Source: Patiria pectinifera (taxonomy: Eukaryota > Echinodermata > Asteroidea > Valvatida > Asterinidae). Taken from it: DNA of 64,000 nucleotides. This document shows positions 1 to 13,900 of this stretch, in pieces. Below the pieces are notes generated by a model. It was not told where the DNA came from and searched no databases. It worked only from the letters and a program-made list of their open reading frames with translations. Each line of letters begins with the position of its first letter. Within the stretch, counting starts at the first letter, position 1. Location: the NCBI GenBank assembly GCA_029964075.1, contig CM057142.1:3177770-3241769 (forward strand), read 5' to 3'. Both the position numbers and the translations under genes were made by a program.

Positions 1-261
1 CCAATGGCAAACAAAATGTGGACTAACTAAATTTGGTAAATTGGGGCAATATTTTAAAAAAGTCAGTTTTTTCCAACGATGGTCGGCCGACCATCGTTGG
101 AAATTGATACAAAACTTACACTTTTCTTGAAAATGACAGTACACCAGGTGCCATGATTTCCCAGAATGCTTGAGACTATTATTCACTTACTGTCCAGTAA
201 GGTATTTCATAATAATTTGGTAGTTTTGTTGTTTGATGTTTGCAAATGTTGTGTGTTACCT
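1..261. mobile_element. TTAA-flanked MITE family A, copy 1 (cut by window start)
   Basis: The right end reads GCAAATGTTGTGTGTTACCT followed by TTAA at 262-265. A perfect 34-bp palindrome centred between 86 and 87 (70-103), with core GGTCGGCCGACC, is shared with the other copies at 33702 and 21373. Confidence 0.75.
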
Positions 262-857
262 TTAAGCAAAGACTCTGGTTTTCACAGTAGAACTAAGTGA
301 AGTAGGACTAGGGGACATTATTACGGCGCCAAAGCACAGAAAATAGTCGCTTTGAATAAGCAGGTAACCGTCCAAAATGTCATGAAATGTGTATTGGTTG
401 TAACTTGTTGTTCGCTGCGTACATTAAGCAGAACAGGTGCGTGCATGCGACACTATTACTACAACTTCCCCAAGATGTTGTTATGACAGCGGTCCGTGGG
501 TGATATTAGTTCTTTGTGATAACGCGCTCTCGCAGTGAGTGGTCCCTTAATTATCCAATATACAACCACAACATCTTGAGCGAAGACTAGGTTGACTGCA
601 AACCTGACCTCATATCACACACACATGTATATAAGGACAGGAAACACCCACAGTGATTCTGAAATTTGATTGGTTGTCATCTGTCTTGTTCACACTGCCT
701 CCCCTGTACGCTGATTGGCCTACTTCTCACTCTTCATGCATAACTTAGCATCCATCTGTATGGGGGTAGATTTATATTAAATTGACCCCATATCATAGGT
801 CATTAGGCCAATGACGCACTGGCCCGCCTCATACTATAAATCCACTACCCTCCATTT

Positions 858-1675
858 TGGACTCCGTGCTTGAACAGTTGAGGGCACTTTATGACCATTT
901 CTGAGTGTCACAATGGGAGGGAAACACTACGTGCGCATGTGGCGTGAGGTACGCACGACTTATTATATTCTTAAAGGTGGAGTACATCATTTGCAGCTAT
1001 CCAAAAAGTAACTAACTAAATTATTGTTGAAAATCTTACTTGGTTTAAAGATAGTAATGGCAATAAACTACATGTGAAATTATTCTTTCTGGCATGCTGT
1101 CATTTTGAAGAAATCAATAAAAGAAGGCCATTTCCACAATGCGTCAAGTGACACATTTTTGGTAATTTCTGTTAGTAGGTGGTCTGTACTTTGGCGAATC
1201 TGTGAATGGGTGCACACAAGTGTTGACATGATGCACACGTGTGCGCTGTTGCTATTATTTGCCGGCTCAGTGCATGACATCACGTAACTGCAACCAGCTG
1301 AATGAGAACGTGTCCGCATGCTGATTTAAGGCACAATTCAAAACATGACTCGGCAACGTTTGAATTGAAATCGAGATCCTAGAATATTGTTTTCTCGGAA
1401 TATACACTATCAGCATCCACTGAGCTACAACTTTGTCAGGTTAGTTGGTAAGCACATGTCTGGGTTTTAAGCACTTTTGTTGCTTCAAACGGGGAAAAAA
1501 TGCACAAATGACAAACTTTTATGATGATCTACCCTATCTTTAATGCACACAAACCTGAAGAGTCTTCATGTGAGCGTCAGGCGTCATCAGCTGTGTGTGT
1601 TCCAATGCCCCTCCCAGCTGTCTCCCCCAACTCTCCCTTTGTAACCGTTGAGGGGGTACTTGTGCACGGAGTCCA
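858..1675. mobile_element. GGACTCCGTGC-ended MITE, copy 1, split by a nested TTAA element
   Basis: Left end TGGACTCCGTGC at 858, right inverted end GCACGGAGTCCA at 1664-1675. Removing 975-1543 leaves about 249 bp. The right end has the family block CTCCCCCAACTCTCCCTTTG, then AACCGTTGAGGGGGTACTTG. Its flanks are TT rather than TA. Confidence 0.75.
975..1539. mobile_element. TTAA-flanked MITE family B, copy 1 (nested)
   Basis: Left end AGGTGGAGTACATCATTTGC; right end ...GATGATCTACCCTATCT; flanks TTAA at 971-974 and 1540-1543. It is about 70% similar by eye to 36670-37205 over its length. It sits inside the TA-flanked element 858-1675. Confidence 0.82.
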
Positions 1676-1764
1676 TTTTGAAGCTGGTTTCAAATTAGAA
1701 GCAGCCTTAGTCATTGTTCACCGAACTCTAGCATTAATTGATTTAACCTTTAACCCTGGTCCAG

Positions 1765-1902
1765 GTTCATGGGCTTTGAGAAGGGAGACGACTACAAGAA
1801 AACCTGGAAGTCATCTGAGGATGGCAAGGTTAACTCCAACCAGCCAATGCGCATGGAGGATAACCGTGACGGTGGTAACATGCCCTCATCCTATATCACA
1901 AG
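1765..1902 (+). CDS. SNAP25: SNAP-25 linker exon
   Basis: 138 nt between CCAG and GTAAAC. The first base completes a codon from the preceding, unseen exon, and the last two bases (AG) join the G at 3220 to give Arg. It encodes 45 residues from the end of the linker: [12 protein letters not shown], then an Asp/Asn/Met-rich stretch with QPMRMED. This aligns with the vertebrate segment after the palmitoylated cysteines. A TA-flanked MITE ends only 89 bp upstream, at 1675, and the downstream intron opens with an AAAC microsatellite. Confidence 0.9.
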
Positions 1903-4900
1903 GTAAACAAACAAACAACCCCAACAAACAAACAAACAAACAAACAACAATAATTAGTGTACATGTAAATTTTAACTTTAGACTTTAGTAATTTACCACT
2001 CTGAATGTAGAAAGTATTGTAGTCAAGTCAAGTATCGTGTCTTTAATAGTGTAATTCAATGGTCTATGGGCTCAGTGCTCCAACAAAAGAGGGCGCGTTT
2101 TTACCACTTTTGAGAGCCCCTTGGACGGGACACCGCGTGTGCGTACTTTACTGGTTCGCGCACGAAGTATTTATCCTGAATGTGCACAAAGCTAAACCAT
2201 AGCGTCTTCATGCGTGAGCGTCAGGCATCGTCGGTGCGCGAATAGGTTCGAATTTACCTTGCGATTGTCTCCCAGACTAGTCCCCGCCCCCAATAATTTT
2301 GGATCATTCGAAATACGCAGTGGATGGACCAGGAACCAGGTTAGGTCTCCCCCAACTCTCCTTTTCTGGCCGCTGAAATGGAGCCCATAAGGGCAGGGTG
2401 GCCAGTCTATAAAAATAACCCTTTACTTCATATACACTGTGTTGCATATTAATTACCCCTTATACACTGCGTTGCATATAAATTACCTCTGCATTGCGCG
2501 TGCATGTAGGACAGCCGGCCTGCGCGCCTTGTGGCTGAGAACTGCAACCACTCAGTCTCTTGTCCGGCAGGAAAGATCCCAGTTATCAAAAGGTTTCAGT
2601 TATCAAAAGGTTTACACAGCGGTGCTTTGATTAATCTCTTGCATAGTAAGTCACAAGCCAATATATTTTGACTTATTGTCACGATATAACAAAACAATTG
2701 TTGGCTGCTGTGATGTGCGACATGGCTTCTTTAAATCTCTAGGGGTGCTATGCGCCCCTCGGGTGTTAAAAACGCCATATTCCATATCACATTAGTCAAC
2801 AATTATTGACTTTTAACTGTCCCTAAAAGACCATCCACATCGAACGTTCATAATAGCGTGATCGACTATAAGCCAGTCTCAACAATGTCCAAGTATTTGC
2901 AAAAAGACTCGTACTGAATTTGACTTCCGTAAATCTTTCAATTTTTCTTGCACAAATGCGTTACCTGGTTTGACTAAAACCGATATTTCTAGCTTTCAAA
3001 ATATGCAATGCAGCATTAGTGTCTTAGCTTGATACTGCAGAAATAAAGGGGGATGGTATGTTCATTAAACCGGGTTTCCGGGAAATAGATCTTGACTGAA
3101 ACACTTCTTCTTGACAACTAAACGTTTTTTAGCCAGTCTCAATGCACTATGCAATTAGAAAAACACATCAAATTTTCATTGAATACATTTTAATAGCCCT
3201 GAATATGTAACGCCTCCAGGATAACGAATGACGCCCGCGAGGACGAAATGGACGAGAACATTCAACAGGTGAGCGGCATTGTGGGTAATCTGCGCCACAT
3301 GGCCATTGACATGCAGAGCGAGATCACTGCTCAGAATCGCCAGGTGGATCTCATCATTGACAAGGTAAGGATGGCCTTCAGTTTGACTTTATCAGCAACT
3401 TTAGAAGTACAGACATTTGTCCTTCTTTTGTGTATAGATTTCCCCCCCCCCCTTTCACACCAAAAAATTACACAGTTCCTCAAAAGAGCTAAAGGCTGGT
3501 TTATGCTTCGCAGGAATGCATATGAAAGAAAATATAAATCATGAAACATTCGTAGCAAAACTTGTTAGAGTCCAAATGTGTTCAGTATCTGCAAATTCCC
3601 GTTACATACCGGTAACATCCCAAATTTGCATTCATGTGCGCTTTTCTACCAAGCATGAACTGGCCTTATCTCTGCAAGGGACGACTTACTCAACAATTTC
3701 AAAAACAGAAAAAAGAGGGATGGTATTTGAAACACACAGTTGGGTTATTTTGGGGGGGGGGGCTGCACAATAAACTGAGTAAAACTCTTAACGCTCTTGT
3801 TGAAATTGTGGGGATACATTTTTTGGATGAATGAAGTTTGGTTTGTTTGGTATCAAAAAAAGTGGGATCCCTTTATACCATTAAATGTCCTTTAAAATTG
3901 TTGAAAAAGGCTTAAGAATGGATACTTTTACATCATGTGTGAATATTAGGGAAAGGAAACTATGTCCTCAATTATATGTGGAATGAAAAACAAAAGTCTG
4001 TCCAAATGTTATCTTATAATTAATGAACACCCATTGAAGTTACTTGTGATTTTGGTGGTAGAATGTACATGTTATCAGTGTTGCATGTGTGTCTATTATT
4101 TCCTCTCCGCTTTGTGTTGTCATCATTATGTTCTTATATTTGTACCAAATTTTCAAAAGGTGAGTTCTGACATTGGTTTCTGTTTATCTTCTTAAGACTT
4201 CATGTCCTCAACGGAACAAGGGGCAACGACATATGTCTTGCATCTTAAGATGTAGTTGCATCCTTGTCCACAAACTATACATGTTTATACAACGCTTGAA
4301 TAAATCCCCGTCATCTGATTGGTTGTGTCGTTGATCACGTGTCCTTGCATTGTTCGTCCCAACGCATTGCCCGGCCGCACCCCAAAGTGTTCTATTCCAC
4401 GGTAAATAGAAGTTCAATTTCACGGTCACATGATTTGTGGCTCTGACTAATCAGATGACAAGGATTTATTCAGGTGTGGTATAAAGCAAATAATGAATGT
4501 TTCACATTGGAGCAATGGAAAGAATAATTTCATTCGGTGACAGATGGAATGTTCCATGGAACGTATCCCATCTGTCACCTCATGAAATTATTCTTTCCAT
4601 TGCACTCATAAACATTCATTATTTGCATAATATGCTTCCTACGAAAACACAAATGAGCAGTTGAAAGAAAACTGCAACCAAGTGAAACAATTGTGGGGTT
4701 CAAGTAAGTTTTTTTAATTGAAGGCTCCAATACTTTACATGTACTACAAGTACAACTCATTCGGTTGACTGAAAATGGGAGTAATTTCTTATTTAAGGAT
4801 ATGGTTTGTACCACAATTTTTGTTCAATATTGAATTCAGTTTGAGAAAAATGATAATATAATAATTGAATTTAATTGTAAGTTCCACAGTATTTATTATT

Positions 4901-7900
4901 TCAAGGAAGCCGTTTCCATTGGTTTGTTGCCTGAATTGTATTTCCAAATCTATCTTTCTCTTGTGATCTTTTGTCATGTAAACTTAGCAGCCAGAACTTT
5001 GAAAAAAAATTAAGAGATTTACCACAACTTTTCAGATACGACAATATATTTGGCAAACATCTGTCATGCTATTTCAAGATGAAAAATTCAAAAATAGCTT
5101 GATTCATAATATCCGCCGAGGCGTTAAAGTTGCATTTCAAGACCTGGGGAGATTCTAGAGTATGGTAACACGATGGGGGATGGCAAAGCAGAGAGACATC
5201 GATGAAACAGCCATCGTCAACTGGACAGATGAGAAATCTTGAAGTGACCCTACAGGGTTTGCTGTGATCAAGTCATCCTTACAAGGGCGTGCTGTACGGA
5301 GCTTGATGGGCAAGAGTATATTCTCCCTAAAGAAACACCTCCCCCGGGACTGTGCCGAAACCGGAAATACTACAAGTGAAATTGCACAGAAATGGCCAGG
5401 GGTCCAAAATCCATTTCCGTCCGTCTGGCGATCAACAATAAAATTTGTCAGTTGCCTGGATTTGGGATTCAAGGTGACCCCCAAATCCTACATTATTTTA
5501 GGAAAAAAAAATTGCTGCATTACAAATTCCTTCCAGTAGATCTCTCCTTGGAGTTGGGTTCATAATGAATGTTATTGGATAATGACGGGCAGAAATTCAC
5601 AGGACTGGCTTCTGAGTTTTGATATTTTGTTTCCATTTTTTAATGTGTGATGTAGTAGTGGTGCTGCATGACTGAAATGTGTAGAGTGAAGTGCGCTTGT
5701 TTTGCACCTTGCATTAGTTGTTAAGTACGAGTCTTGGAGTCATTTGTGTTAATGTAGTCATGGAAGTAATGGTTGTAGATTTCCCTATTTTTATTGGTGT
5801 TCCTGCTGAAATTGTATCTTTAATTCCTACATGTATTCTTAAGGCAATCATACTCACTAAAACAATTACATTTCTGCGGTTGTGAATTAATCAAAATGAG
5901 TTTTTTAACTTGAGTGTTTCATTTGAGCCATTTCATTGAACTAAATGCGTCATATTTTGGCTTCCTTATCTTTCACCCATTTTTCCTTTTCTCCATGCCA
6001 CCCTGTCATCCACGCACCATTATGAAATCGATTTTTCCTGCCGCCATCATTCCGACATTGACATTTCTCCCATTTGACGCCTATTTATTCCCGACTTCAA
6101 AACTAAATCGAAAATTGCTCACCACCATTTTCCCCCCTAAATTACATCACCCTTTCTCACACACGCTCTCAACCTTTGACCTTTCAACCTTTGACCTTTT
6201 TAACCTATAACCTCTGGTACCTCTGGTCACACCCTGCATACCTTTATCTAGGGCACATCCAATGTTGATCGTCTTTCTGCTGCTAACGAGCGTGCCAGTA
6301 AGCTGCTCAAGTAAACAGCCCATGCTCAAGCTACTCGTCAAAAGCCAAAACAAAAAACCCAGTCTGGGGGCTTTTTTCATCACCAGCACATACTTTCATC
6401 ACTGCATGGAATCATCTTCATCTTGCCAGGTTCTTTTTTTTTCTTTTTTTTTTCTCGCAGCTCTGTAAAAATGTTTAAAGATCTCCTTTTTTTGTCTCAT
6501 TCTAAGTAATAGTTTTAAGTATTCAATGTAATATTGAAGTTAAGTACAATGGCAAGACATTTAGGATAAACATGTACAGTTCAATCAGCAATACATTGAA
6601 TACAAGATTTTTGAGTGCGGAGAATAATTTTCACAAATGATCTCGAGTAGAACAGTTTGCAAAGTGGCTGTCATTCTGGCCTGGATGGCCGTTGATTTTA
6701 GACATTACAGTTACATGCACAAGGTGTTCAGGATTTTTACAAAAAAGTGTCAAAATTTTCTCAAATTAGATTGAAAAAAATGTGTTCACCGACGGTGCAC
6801 TCAATCAGCAATCAAAAATGGCAAACGATGTTCAAATTGAAAAAAAAATTAAAAGGGTGTCCTAATGACATTGTGACACTTCTCTTGTTATCTTAGTAGC
6901 ACTTGTACTACATTGTATTACATTGTATTTATTCCCAGAAAAATCCATAAAATTATACAGTGCTTGGGCGGTTTCGGGCCGTACAAGTCGAAATATGTAC
7001 ATGTAGGGCAGTTGGGGGCGGTACAGGGGTTAAGCTATATGGTCGGTTTTCAGTTATGTGCAATTATCATTTAGCATAGGATTGAGTTTATAAGCTTCAT
7101 TTATTGGTTGTCAAATTGTGAAACCATACAAATGACAATTTGAGGGTAAATCATCTTAAAATATCCATCAGCAAAATAGGTAAATGCACACCTGATTCAA
7201 AGAAAGTATGGTATCAAACATTAAGAAAAGATGTTAAGAAAGACCGAATTATTGTATGTACGCAAAAATAACATTTCAATTTTGATATTCTCATTGTGAA
7301 TTTATTGACAAGTATTTTTTTTCGGCTGTTATATGAAAAGTGATGGTCTTATGTATAAATTATATCTCAGTAGTTGCCATGGCAATCCTTATTCGTGCTG
7401 CTGGGATTTGTTTTTGCATTTTCTTCAATATTCACATACTAGTATTTAAAAAAAAAAAGACTGATGTATTTATTTCAGGTTAATGTTAAAATGTCATTTG
7501 TCTTTATTTGCTGCATTAATAGACCGTTTCACAGAAACCACCATTTTTGTGGTCACGTGGTACAGACATAAACATGTACATCCCAGCATGCCATTGTAAC
7601 CTGAGCATGATGGGAAATATTTATATTGTAGTGCCACCTGAGATTATCACGTGACCGCAGGTATGGCGGTATTCGTGAAGCGCTCTATGTACATGTAAGA
7701 CGAGAAATGAATTGGTGGGATAGGCCACAGATAATGCAAGGAAATATCCCTATTTTGGGAAGCAAGAATGGTGAAACTCGATGTACGTTTAGAGAAGACT
7801 CCTGATATGGACTCCGTGCACGAACAATAGATGGCGCTGTTTGCCACTTTTGAAAGCCCCAGTGGCAACCTTGTTTCCATGGAGACGATCTCGCTGCGCC

Positions 7901-10900
7901 ATGTTGGTTCCCATCATGCCTTGCGCAATCTTAACCCCTGGAATTGTGGAATTTAAATATCCCACTATTTGGGGCATTTAAATTAGGACTGCAGTTGATA
8001 TATTTAATGCGGGATGCAGTGCTCAACATTTTTTAAGCATTTTTTTTTTTGCAGAATCAATCCTTTCAAACATGAAATTTCTATGCCGTGTTATTTAGCA
8101 AGGATTTATGTGAAATGTACGTACCTCTGTCGTCCCTTTACAACACAAGATACAGGTTTTTGGGCAAAAAACAGGCATCCAGAATCCATATATCGTAGGG
8201 GCAACGTGCAGTTTTGAAAAAAATGTTTGTACTTGATGTGACGTATAGGGCGTGCAGTCTTCAAAATACGCACGCAGTACGCTCTGATTAGCCGGTCAGT
8301 GTCGTTTACGTATTCCTCACGGCCAGGGGTTAGTGAAGGAATGCGCACGCGCCCATGGAGTCGAGGCTGCCCCAGTTGGAGTGTCACGCCTCGAAGGCGT
8401 ACTGTTTCACGTGTATGGGATGTGTGCACGGCTAAGTTTACTTTAAATGCACACAAACCTGGCGTGAGCATCAGACAGTGCATTCAAATGTCCCTCCCAT
8501 TGGTCTCCCCCAACTCTCCCTTTGTAACCATTGAGGGGGTACTTGTGCACGGAGTCCATAGTCAGAAACAACATTCTTGGTAGTTTGTTGATTAAAGAAA
8601 GAATCAATAAAGGTGTCTGTTTTTTATGGAATTTTTTCTGTCATCGAAACCATTAAATAAATGAATCAGTTTAATTAATTAGTATTTATAGGCAATCTGA
8701 TTTAATTTTCTCTTAACATCAGATCTTATTCTTTCTTCCACTGTTAAATAAAAAGGAGTTCCACAAGTGGTATTTGCACGTAGAACACGGAGAGAACAGA
8801 AAAAGAAGAGGGGTTTTGCAGGGCATTTATCATGATCAAAAGAAAAAGTAAAAACCTACTTTCAGTTTGGGCTGAGCTATTACTTTGATCAATTTTGATC
8901 AATTTCGACGAATCAGAGTTTCATATGAATTTTGCTGTTCTGTGCCAGAACAAAGAAAGTAAGGCAACAGCCAGAAAAAAAAGAGCACAAAATTGTTTTC
9001 ATAACTGTCTGAGTTAGTTAGATCTTCAGTCTGCATTGCCAATTCATGACGCAGCCACAAAACGCTTCCCTTTGTTTTCTGTTCTCTTTGTTTATCTGTG
9101 GGTAGCATGAGGGAAGCACAACTGTACTCTGAACTCTTTTTCCAATGAATTTCCAGAGATGATCACTCCTAAAGGCTTGACTTGCCTTTGACGCTTACCT
9201 CTTTTATGGTTCATTACGGATGGTACTTAATGTAGTGGTGGTGTTGAATGCTGGTTTCCGTTGTTTTCTTTCTGTTGATTTATTGTTTTATTGTTAACAA
9301 GGCAGCAATAAGCACCTGTTTCATTTTAACGAGTTGCATAATTTACTTTTTGGGTTGATTTAACATTTGTCGCATGGCAATTATATTCCACTGGTTTGAA
9401 TTTATTTTATGCCCATCGCCTTTTTTTGAAATTTTTTTTTTTTTATCTCTTTTGTACATCCTTGGTAACCCCCCTTTGAAAATAACTTTTCATATTAATT
9501 TTGAGTTTTGGTATTCTAATAGAAAGGAATTGAATATATTAAAGATGCATTCACTTCTTGTACAAAAATGCCATTTTGAAGGGAAACAAAATTAAGGCTG
9601 CTCTTTGCAAAACAAAAGCCCTTCTTGTTCATAAATAATTGATCAAGAAAATATTGAAGTGCACTGCTACCAAGGCACAGGAAAAGTGAAGAAAGATGGA
9701 CCATGTGGCAATGTGTAAGACAAACCAAAAATGAATGTGTAGTCTTTAAAACCAATTTATGTTTGATCTTGCATGAGGATGCCTAGCGACACCATGTTGT
9801 ATCCCCAATTCTCAAAATTAACCACCTCTCCTATGCCTGATGCAAGCACGTGTAGATTCCAGGCATTCTTATCTGTAGAAGTGTGCAAAAGGCTGTCAGA
9901 GATCAAAGAATCGAGGAATGAAAAAAGGATAATTATGATTGGTGGATTGCATAGCTTAGCTTAACCAATGGCTAACACCGTTATATACTCACTTGGTGTC
10001 ATGCAAGCAACCCATTAATAATGCTTTTAATCCTCATTGTTATTTCTCTTTTCTCCCATGACCTCTCCACATATTGCTAACCGACACCACCTCCTCCTCC
10101 TTTTTTGTTCACTTACGTTGACACCACCCTCTGCCCTACCTCACCAACCCACAGGCTGACAGCAACAAAGATCGTATTGGGATTGCAAACAAACGGGCCG
10201 AGACCATTCTCAAAAATTGATGCGCTTGAAAGCAAAGCGCCCCCAACCCTGCGCCTGTCTGTGTGTGTTCGTGTTCGTGTCAACCTGCCTGCCTGCCTGC
10301 CTGCCTGCCTGCAAATTAATATCAGAAACTTAAAACCCCTGGCACTTGAATCACCTTTAAATCTTCCTCTCCCATTGGTTGGTTTGTTACTGATCACTAA
10401 CCTCATTGGTTGATTGGTGGGTGATGTCATCATCTGGGAGTGTACAAGGGAATTGTTGTCATCTCCTCAATTCACAGGTTCATTTCAAACCACTGTAGCA
10501 AAAATGTCAGAATAACGGCAATTTCCGTTAATGGTCACAAAAATCTTTGCGTATCACTCTGAAGGCATGTCGGACACTGAAAACTGAACCTTAATACTGC
10601 AAAGGAATGGGTTTTTTAATTTCAAGTCTGTTTAAGAGCTGGATATTTTCTGGCAGAGGTTCATCAATTGCATGAAACTCAATATATTTAGTTCTAGACT
10701 AGAAACAAATGGTCATGTTTGGCTTTGAAAGTAACTTCCTATCGTCGACTGAGCTGAAACACTGCGGAATATATTTACCGTGAAGGGTACAATCACAGAT
10801 TTTAACTTTTTACCATTTACACGTTGCAACTTAGCTTGGAAATAAATGTAGGCAGGATTTTCTTCTGTTTTATTGTAATAACTACATTTAAGCCTCTGTT

Positions 10901-13900
10901 TTTGGTTTGCAAGATTCTTTTTCAAGTTGTGCTGGCCAGCCATTGCTACCTTTCCAATTTAGCATTACACTGGCTGTGTTGTTAGTCAAACTTGTCAAAC
11001 GCACATCTGAACTACTGTTTATGTATTGAGATATTCAGATCCAGGGACATATCAAGAGGGGGAAGGGTAAACTTCCCCCCCCCCCAACATATTTTTTCAG
11101 AAGATAAATCTATTGATACCACAGCCCGATTACACCAAAATATGTAACTAATCGGAAAAAAGGATTATGCACGAAAATTTCATATCACATACTTAATTAC
11201 AAACCTATTTCTTTGAGCCCCTTCCCCTGTCCTCCACACCCCCTCCCCCACACCACCATTAACTCTTCCACTACCATCTCTCCCAACTCCAAAATTGAAA
11301 AAATAGTTTTTGAAAACACCCATGCTCTCTCTGAACAAAGCATGCTTTAAAAGGTTGTTTTAATACTGTCCTCTAAAACCTATAATTCATGAAGAGAAAT
11401 CTCTATTTTTAATTTTTTTGCAATGAGTTGGACACTCAAGATAGGAATTCATTGGGGAAAGGTTGGTTTAAGGCACACTAAAATGTTTTATTTTTTGTGA
11501 TTGACTCCCGAACCAAAAGGGAAACTGCAAATACGCTGTCTAAAATTGTGTGTTTATTTTGCAATGTAACTGCTGAGGCGTTTGACATTCAAAATGCTGC
11601 CTGAAAATGTGCAAATAAAATTGTGACAAAAAGGTGTTTTTTTTACCCTTGCACTTTTGCCAGTGAAATGTATTGCCCGTAATGTTGATTTTGTGAAACT
11701 CTGTCTGCAATTGTCCTCAAAAGAAAACAAAAGTAAAAATAGTCCTCGAGAAAACAGGAGAAAGTCGATTTTTTTTAAACATTTTTAAAGTCGATGTCTT
11801 GGGCAAGCATAAACTGTTCAGGCGGCATTGTGAAAGAGCATGTTTAAATCTCATATCAGAAGTTGATTAGTTGGAAACAATGAACTGATAGTTTCAACAT
11901 TAGTATTCATTTTTTAACATTCCGTCTCTAATTAAGGCAAATAATTGTATACTCGGAGAGTTGTCACAAATTCAAAGCACATACCAACACAGAAATAAAG
12001 TCGCGTGAATTTGAGTGGTTCGGAAGTCCCTGAGATATTTTTACATTTCTTATGCTTAGAATTTTGTGATTGAATTATAAAAATGTTAAAAACCCAGAAT
12101 AGTTTTATTCGCAAGTATGTGCGCATTTAGTAATATCTTTCAGCCTAATATCTTTCAGCCTTGCTGAACGAAACTGATTCAACACAGTGGTTGATCTTGG
12201 ATGTGTGGTGAATATTGGCGTTATATTTACACATCTCTTGCTGCCGTTGGCAGATTTAAACAAGGATATTAAATTTCCAAGACACACAGTCCGCATTTAT
12301 TTCCTTTCCCTGTACTCAAGTATGTCCCCTACACGACCCCCATCATCAAACATTTCAGGAAACAGCACGTCCATAAAAATCAGAAAAAAGCACCATTGAA
12401 ATTAGTATGCATGAGCACACATGACTACAAACGGCTGGTCATATTGTTTCCATGGCAACAAGCATCGTATGTTCATTCAGTTCAGTAGATGTAGGCGACG
12501 TGCTTCTGAAATTTCAAACCCAGAGTCAGTTTGAGCTTGGTTAACCATAGTTCAATTAACTTTACTGGAGCCTGTGATGTTTGGTCGACTCAGTTTACTC
12601 TAGTTGACTATTTGGAACCGGACCCTAGGGCACTGTTGCATCACTATCTGTCAGTGTCCGTGTTACATTATCATTAAACATGAAATAGTAGTGGAAAACG
12701 GCAATGACTGATAACCAAGCCAAGAAATGCAGCCATTGACAAATGTGAGGGACCATGTACAATTTGTCACCAATGGTCTTTCAGGCAGTCTAATTGTGCT
12801 AGTGGTTAGGAGAAATCCATTTTGAGCTAGTCATCCATAAACTTACCCCACATGGAGAATCGAGAGATGTCTTTAAAAATATGGAAACAGGAAAATGACA
12901 GAAACAAACTTTCTTGAATTGTTTTCCAATCATCTTATCCAGTCCTTAACATCGCACCCTTCCTTGTGACCAGTATAATCTTTTGTATCAAATCACTGGG
13001 TAAAAATCTCAAATTTCCTTTTCCAGGAATGTCGTACAATATTTCAGATCATCTCAGTTGACTGCTTAAAGGCCTTTGTTTTCAGTATGTTCTGATGTTT
13101 ACACTACAACCAGCCCCTCCCCATCCCCCTCCCATCCCTCGTCCCCCACCCCCTTAAACATCCTGGATCTGCTAGCTCAGTCAAATTCTTACATGGGCAT
13201 ACTTGGTTACTTGGTTGGTTCTTCTCCTAAATACTCCGCAGGGGAGTTTTAACAGAAGGCAGAGTAACTCAAAAGTTTTCCTCATAAGCTGTTTTAATAA
13301 AATAAAAAAAATAGACAGTCCAAGACAAATGACAGGTTTGATTTTAACAACACAGCCGCAAAAGGACCATGTATTATGGCTACATTAGCTAAATTAACAC
13401 CAATAGCTCATAACCTTTCTGCCTGATAAATTCAAAGTACTCATCCATTGATATCCTCTCAGTTACTAACATTGATCGGTTACTTCAGCATGTACACTCA
13501 AGCTTTGCAAAAAAAAAATTGATCATTGCTTGATTATCTATAAGTGGTATCCTTTGATGCAGGTGTGAAGCATTACGTAATTTCAACATATATCCCATCA
13601 GAATAAGCCTCTGTACTGATGACGTCACACTTTGTTTACATGTGCACTTTCCTATGGAGCCAGTGGGGGTCCACGGTCCACCATAGGAAAGCACACACAT
13701 AAACAAAGTGTAAAGTCATCAGTACGGAGGCTTATTGATCTATAGAAATATTCTGTCATTTAATCATTCAAAATTGATATCATTGTGATAAAAGCTATAC
13801 ATGTATCAACTACATTAAATACATTCCAAGATATCCTTTTTGACAAATTTGTAACCACTTAGACTATTTCTGACATTCCTTGAATATAAATTCCTATTTT

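Larger units (their letters stand above)
3365..6251 (+). other. SNAP-25 intron before exon A
   Basis: No coding sequence recognised. It holds the adjacent MITEs at 4294-4626. A plus-strand frame at 5264-5539 matches nothing I know. Confidence 0.5.

Noticed and set aside
1521..1988. 155-aa plus-strand open frame
   Set aside because: Its first half is the end of a TA-type MITE. It then runs through the SNAP-25 linker exon in a different frame and into an AAAC microsatellite.
5264..5539. 91-aa plus-strand frame
   Set aside because: No splice context or domain recognised; could be a repeat relic. Not called.
9840..9960. Possible further SNAP-25 exon near CCAGGCATTC
   Set aside because: No frame resembles the SNARE C-terminus; similarity to 14784-14820 is limited to about 20 bp.
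13021..13110. Exon-like CCAG followed by an open frame in the SNAP-25 intron
   Set aside because: The translation ([10 protein letters not shown]...) bears no SNARE layers.
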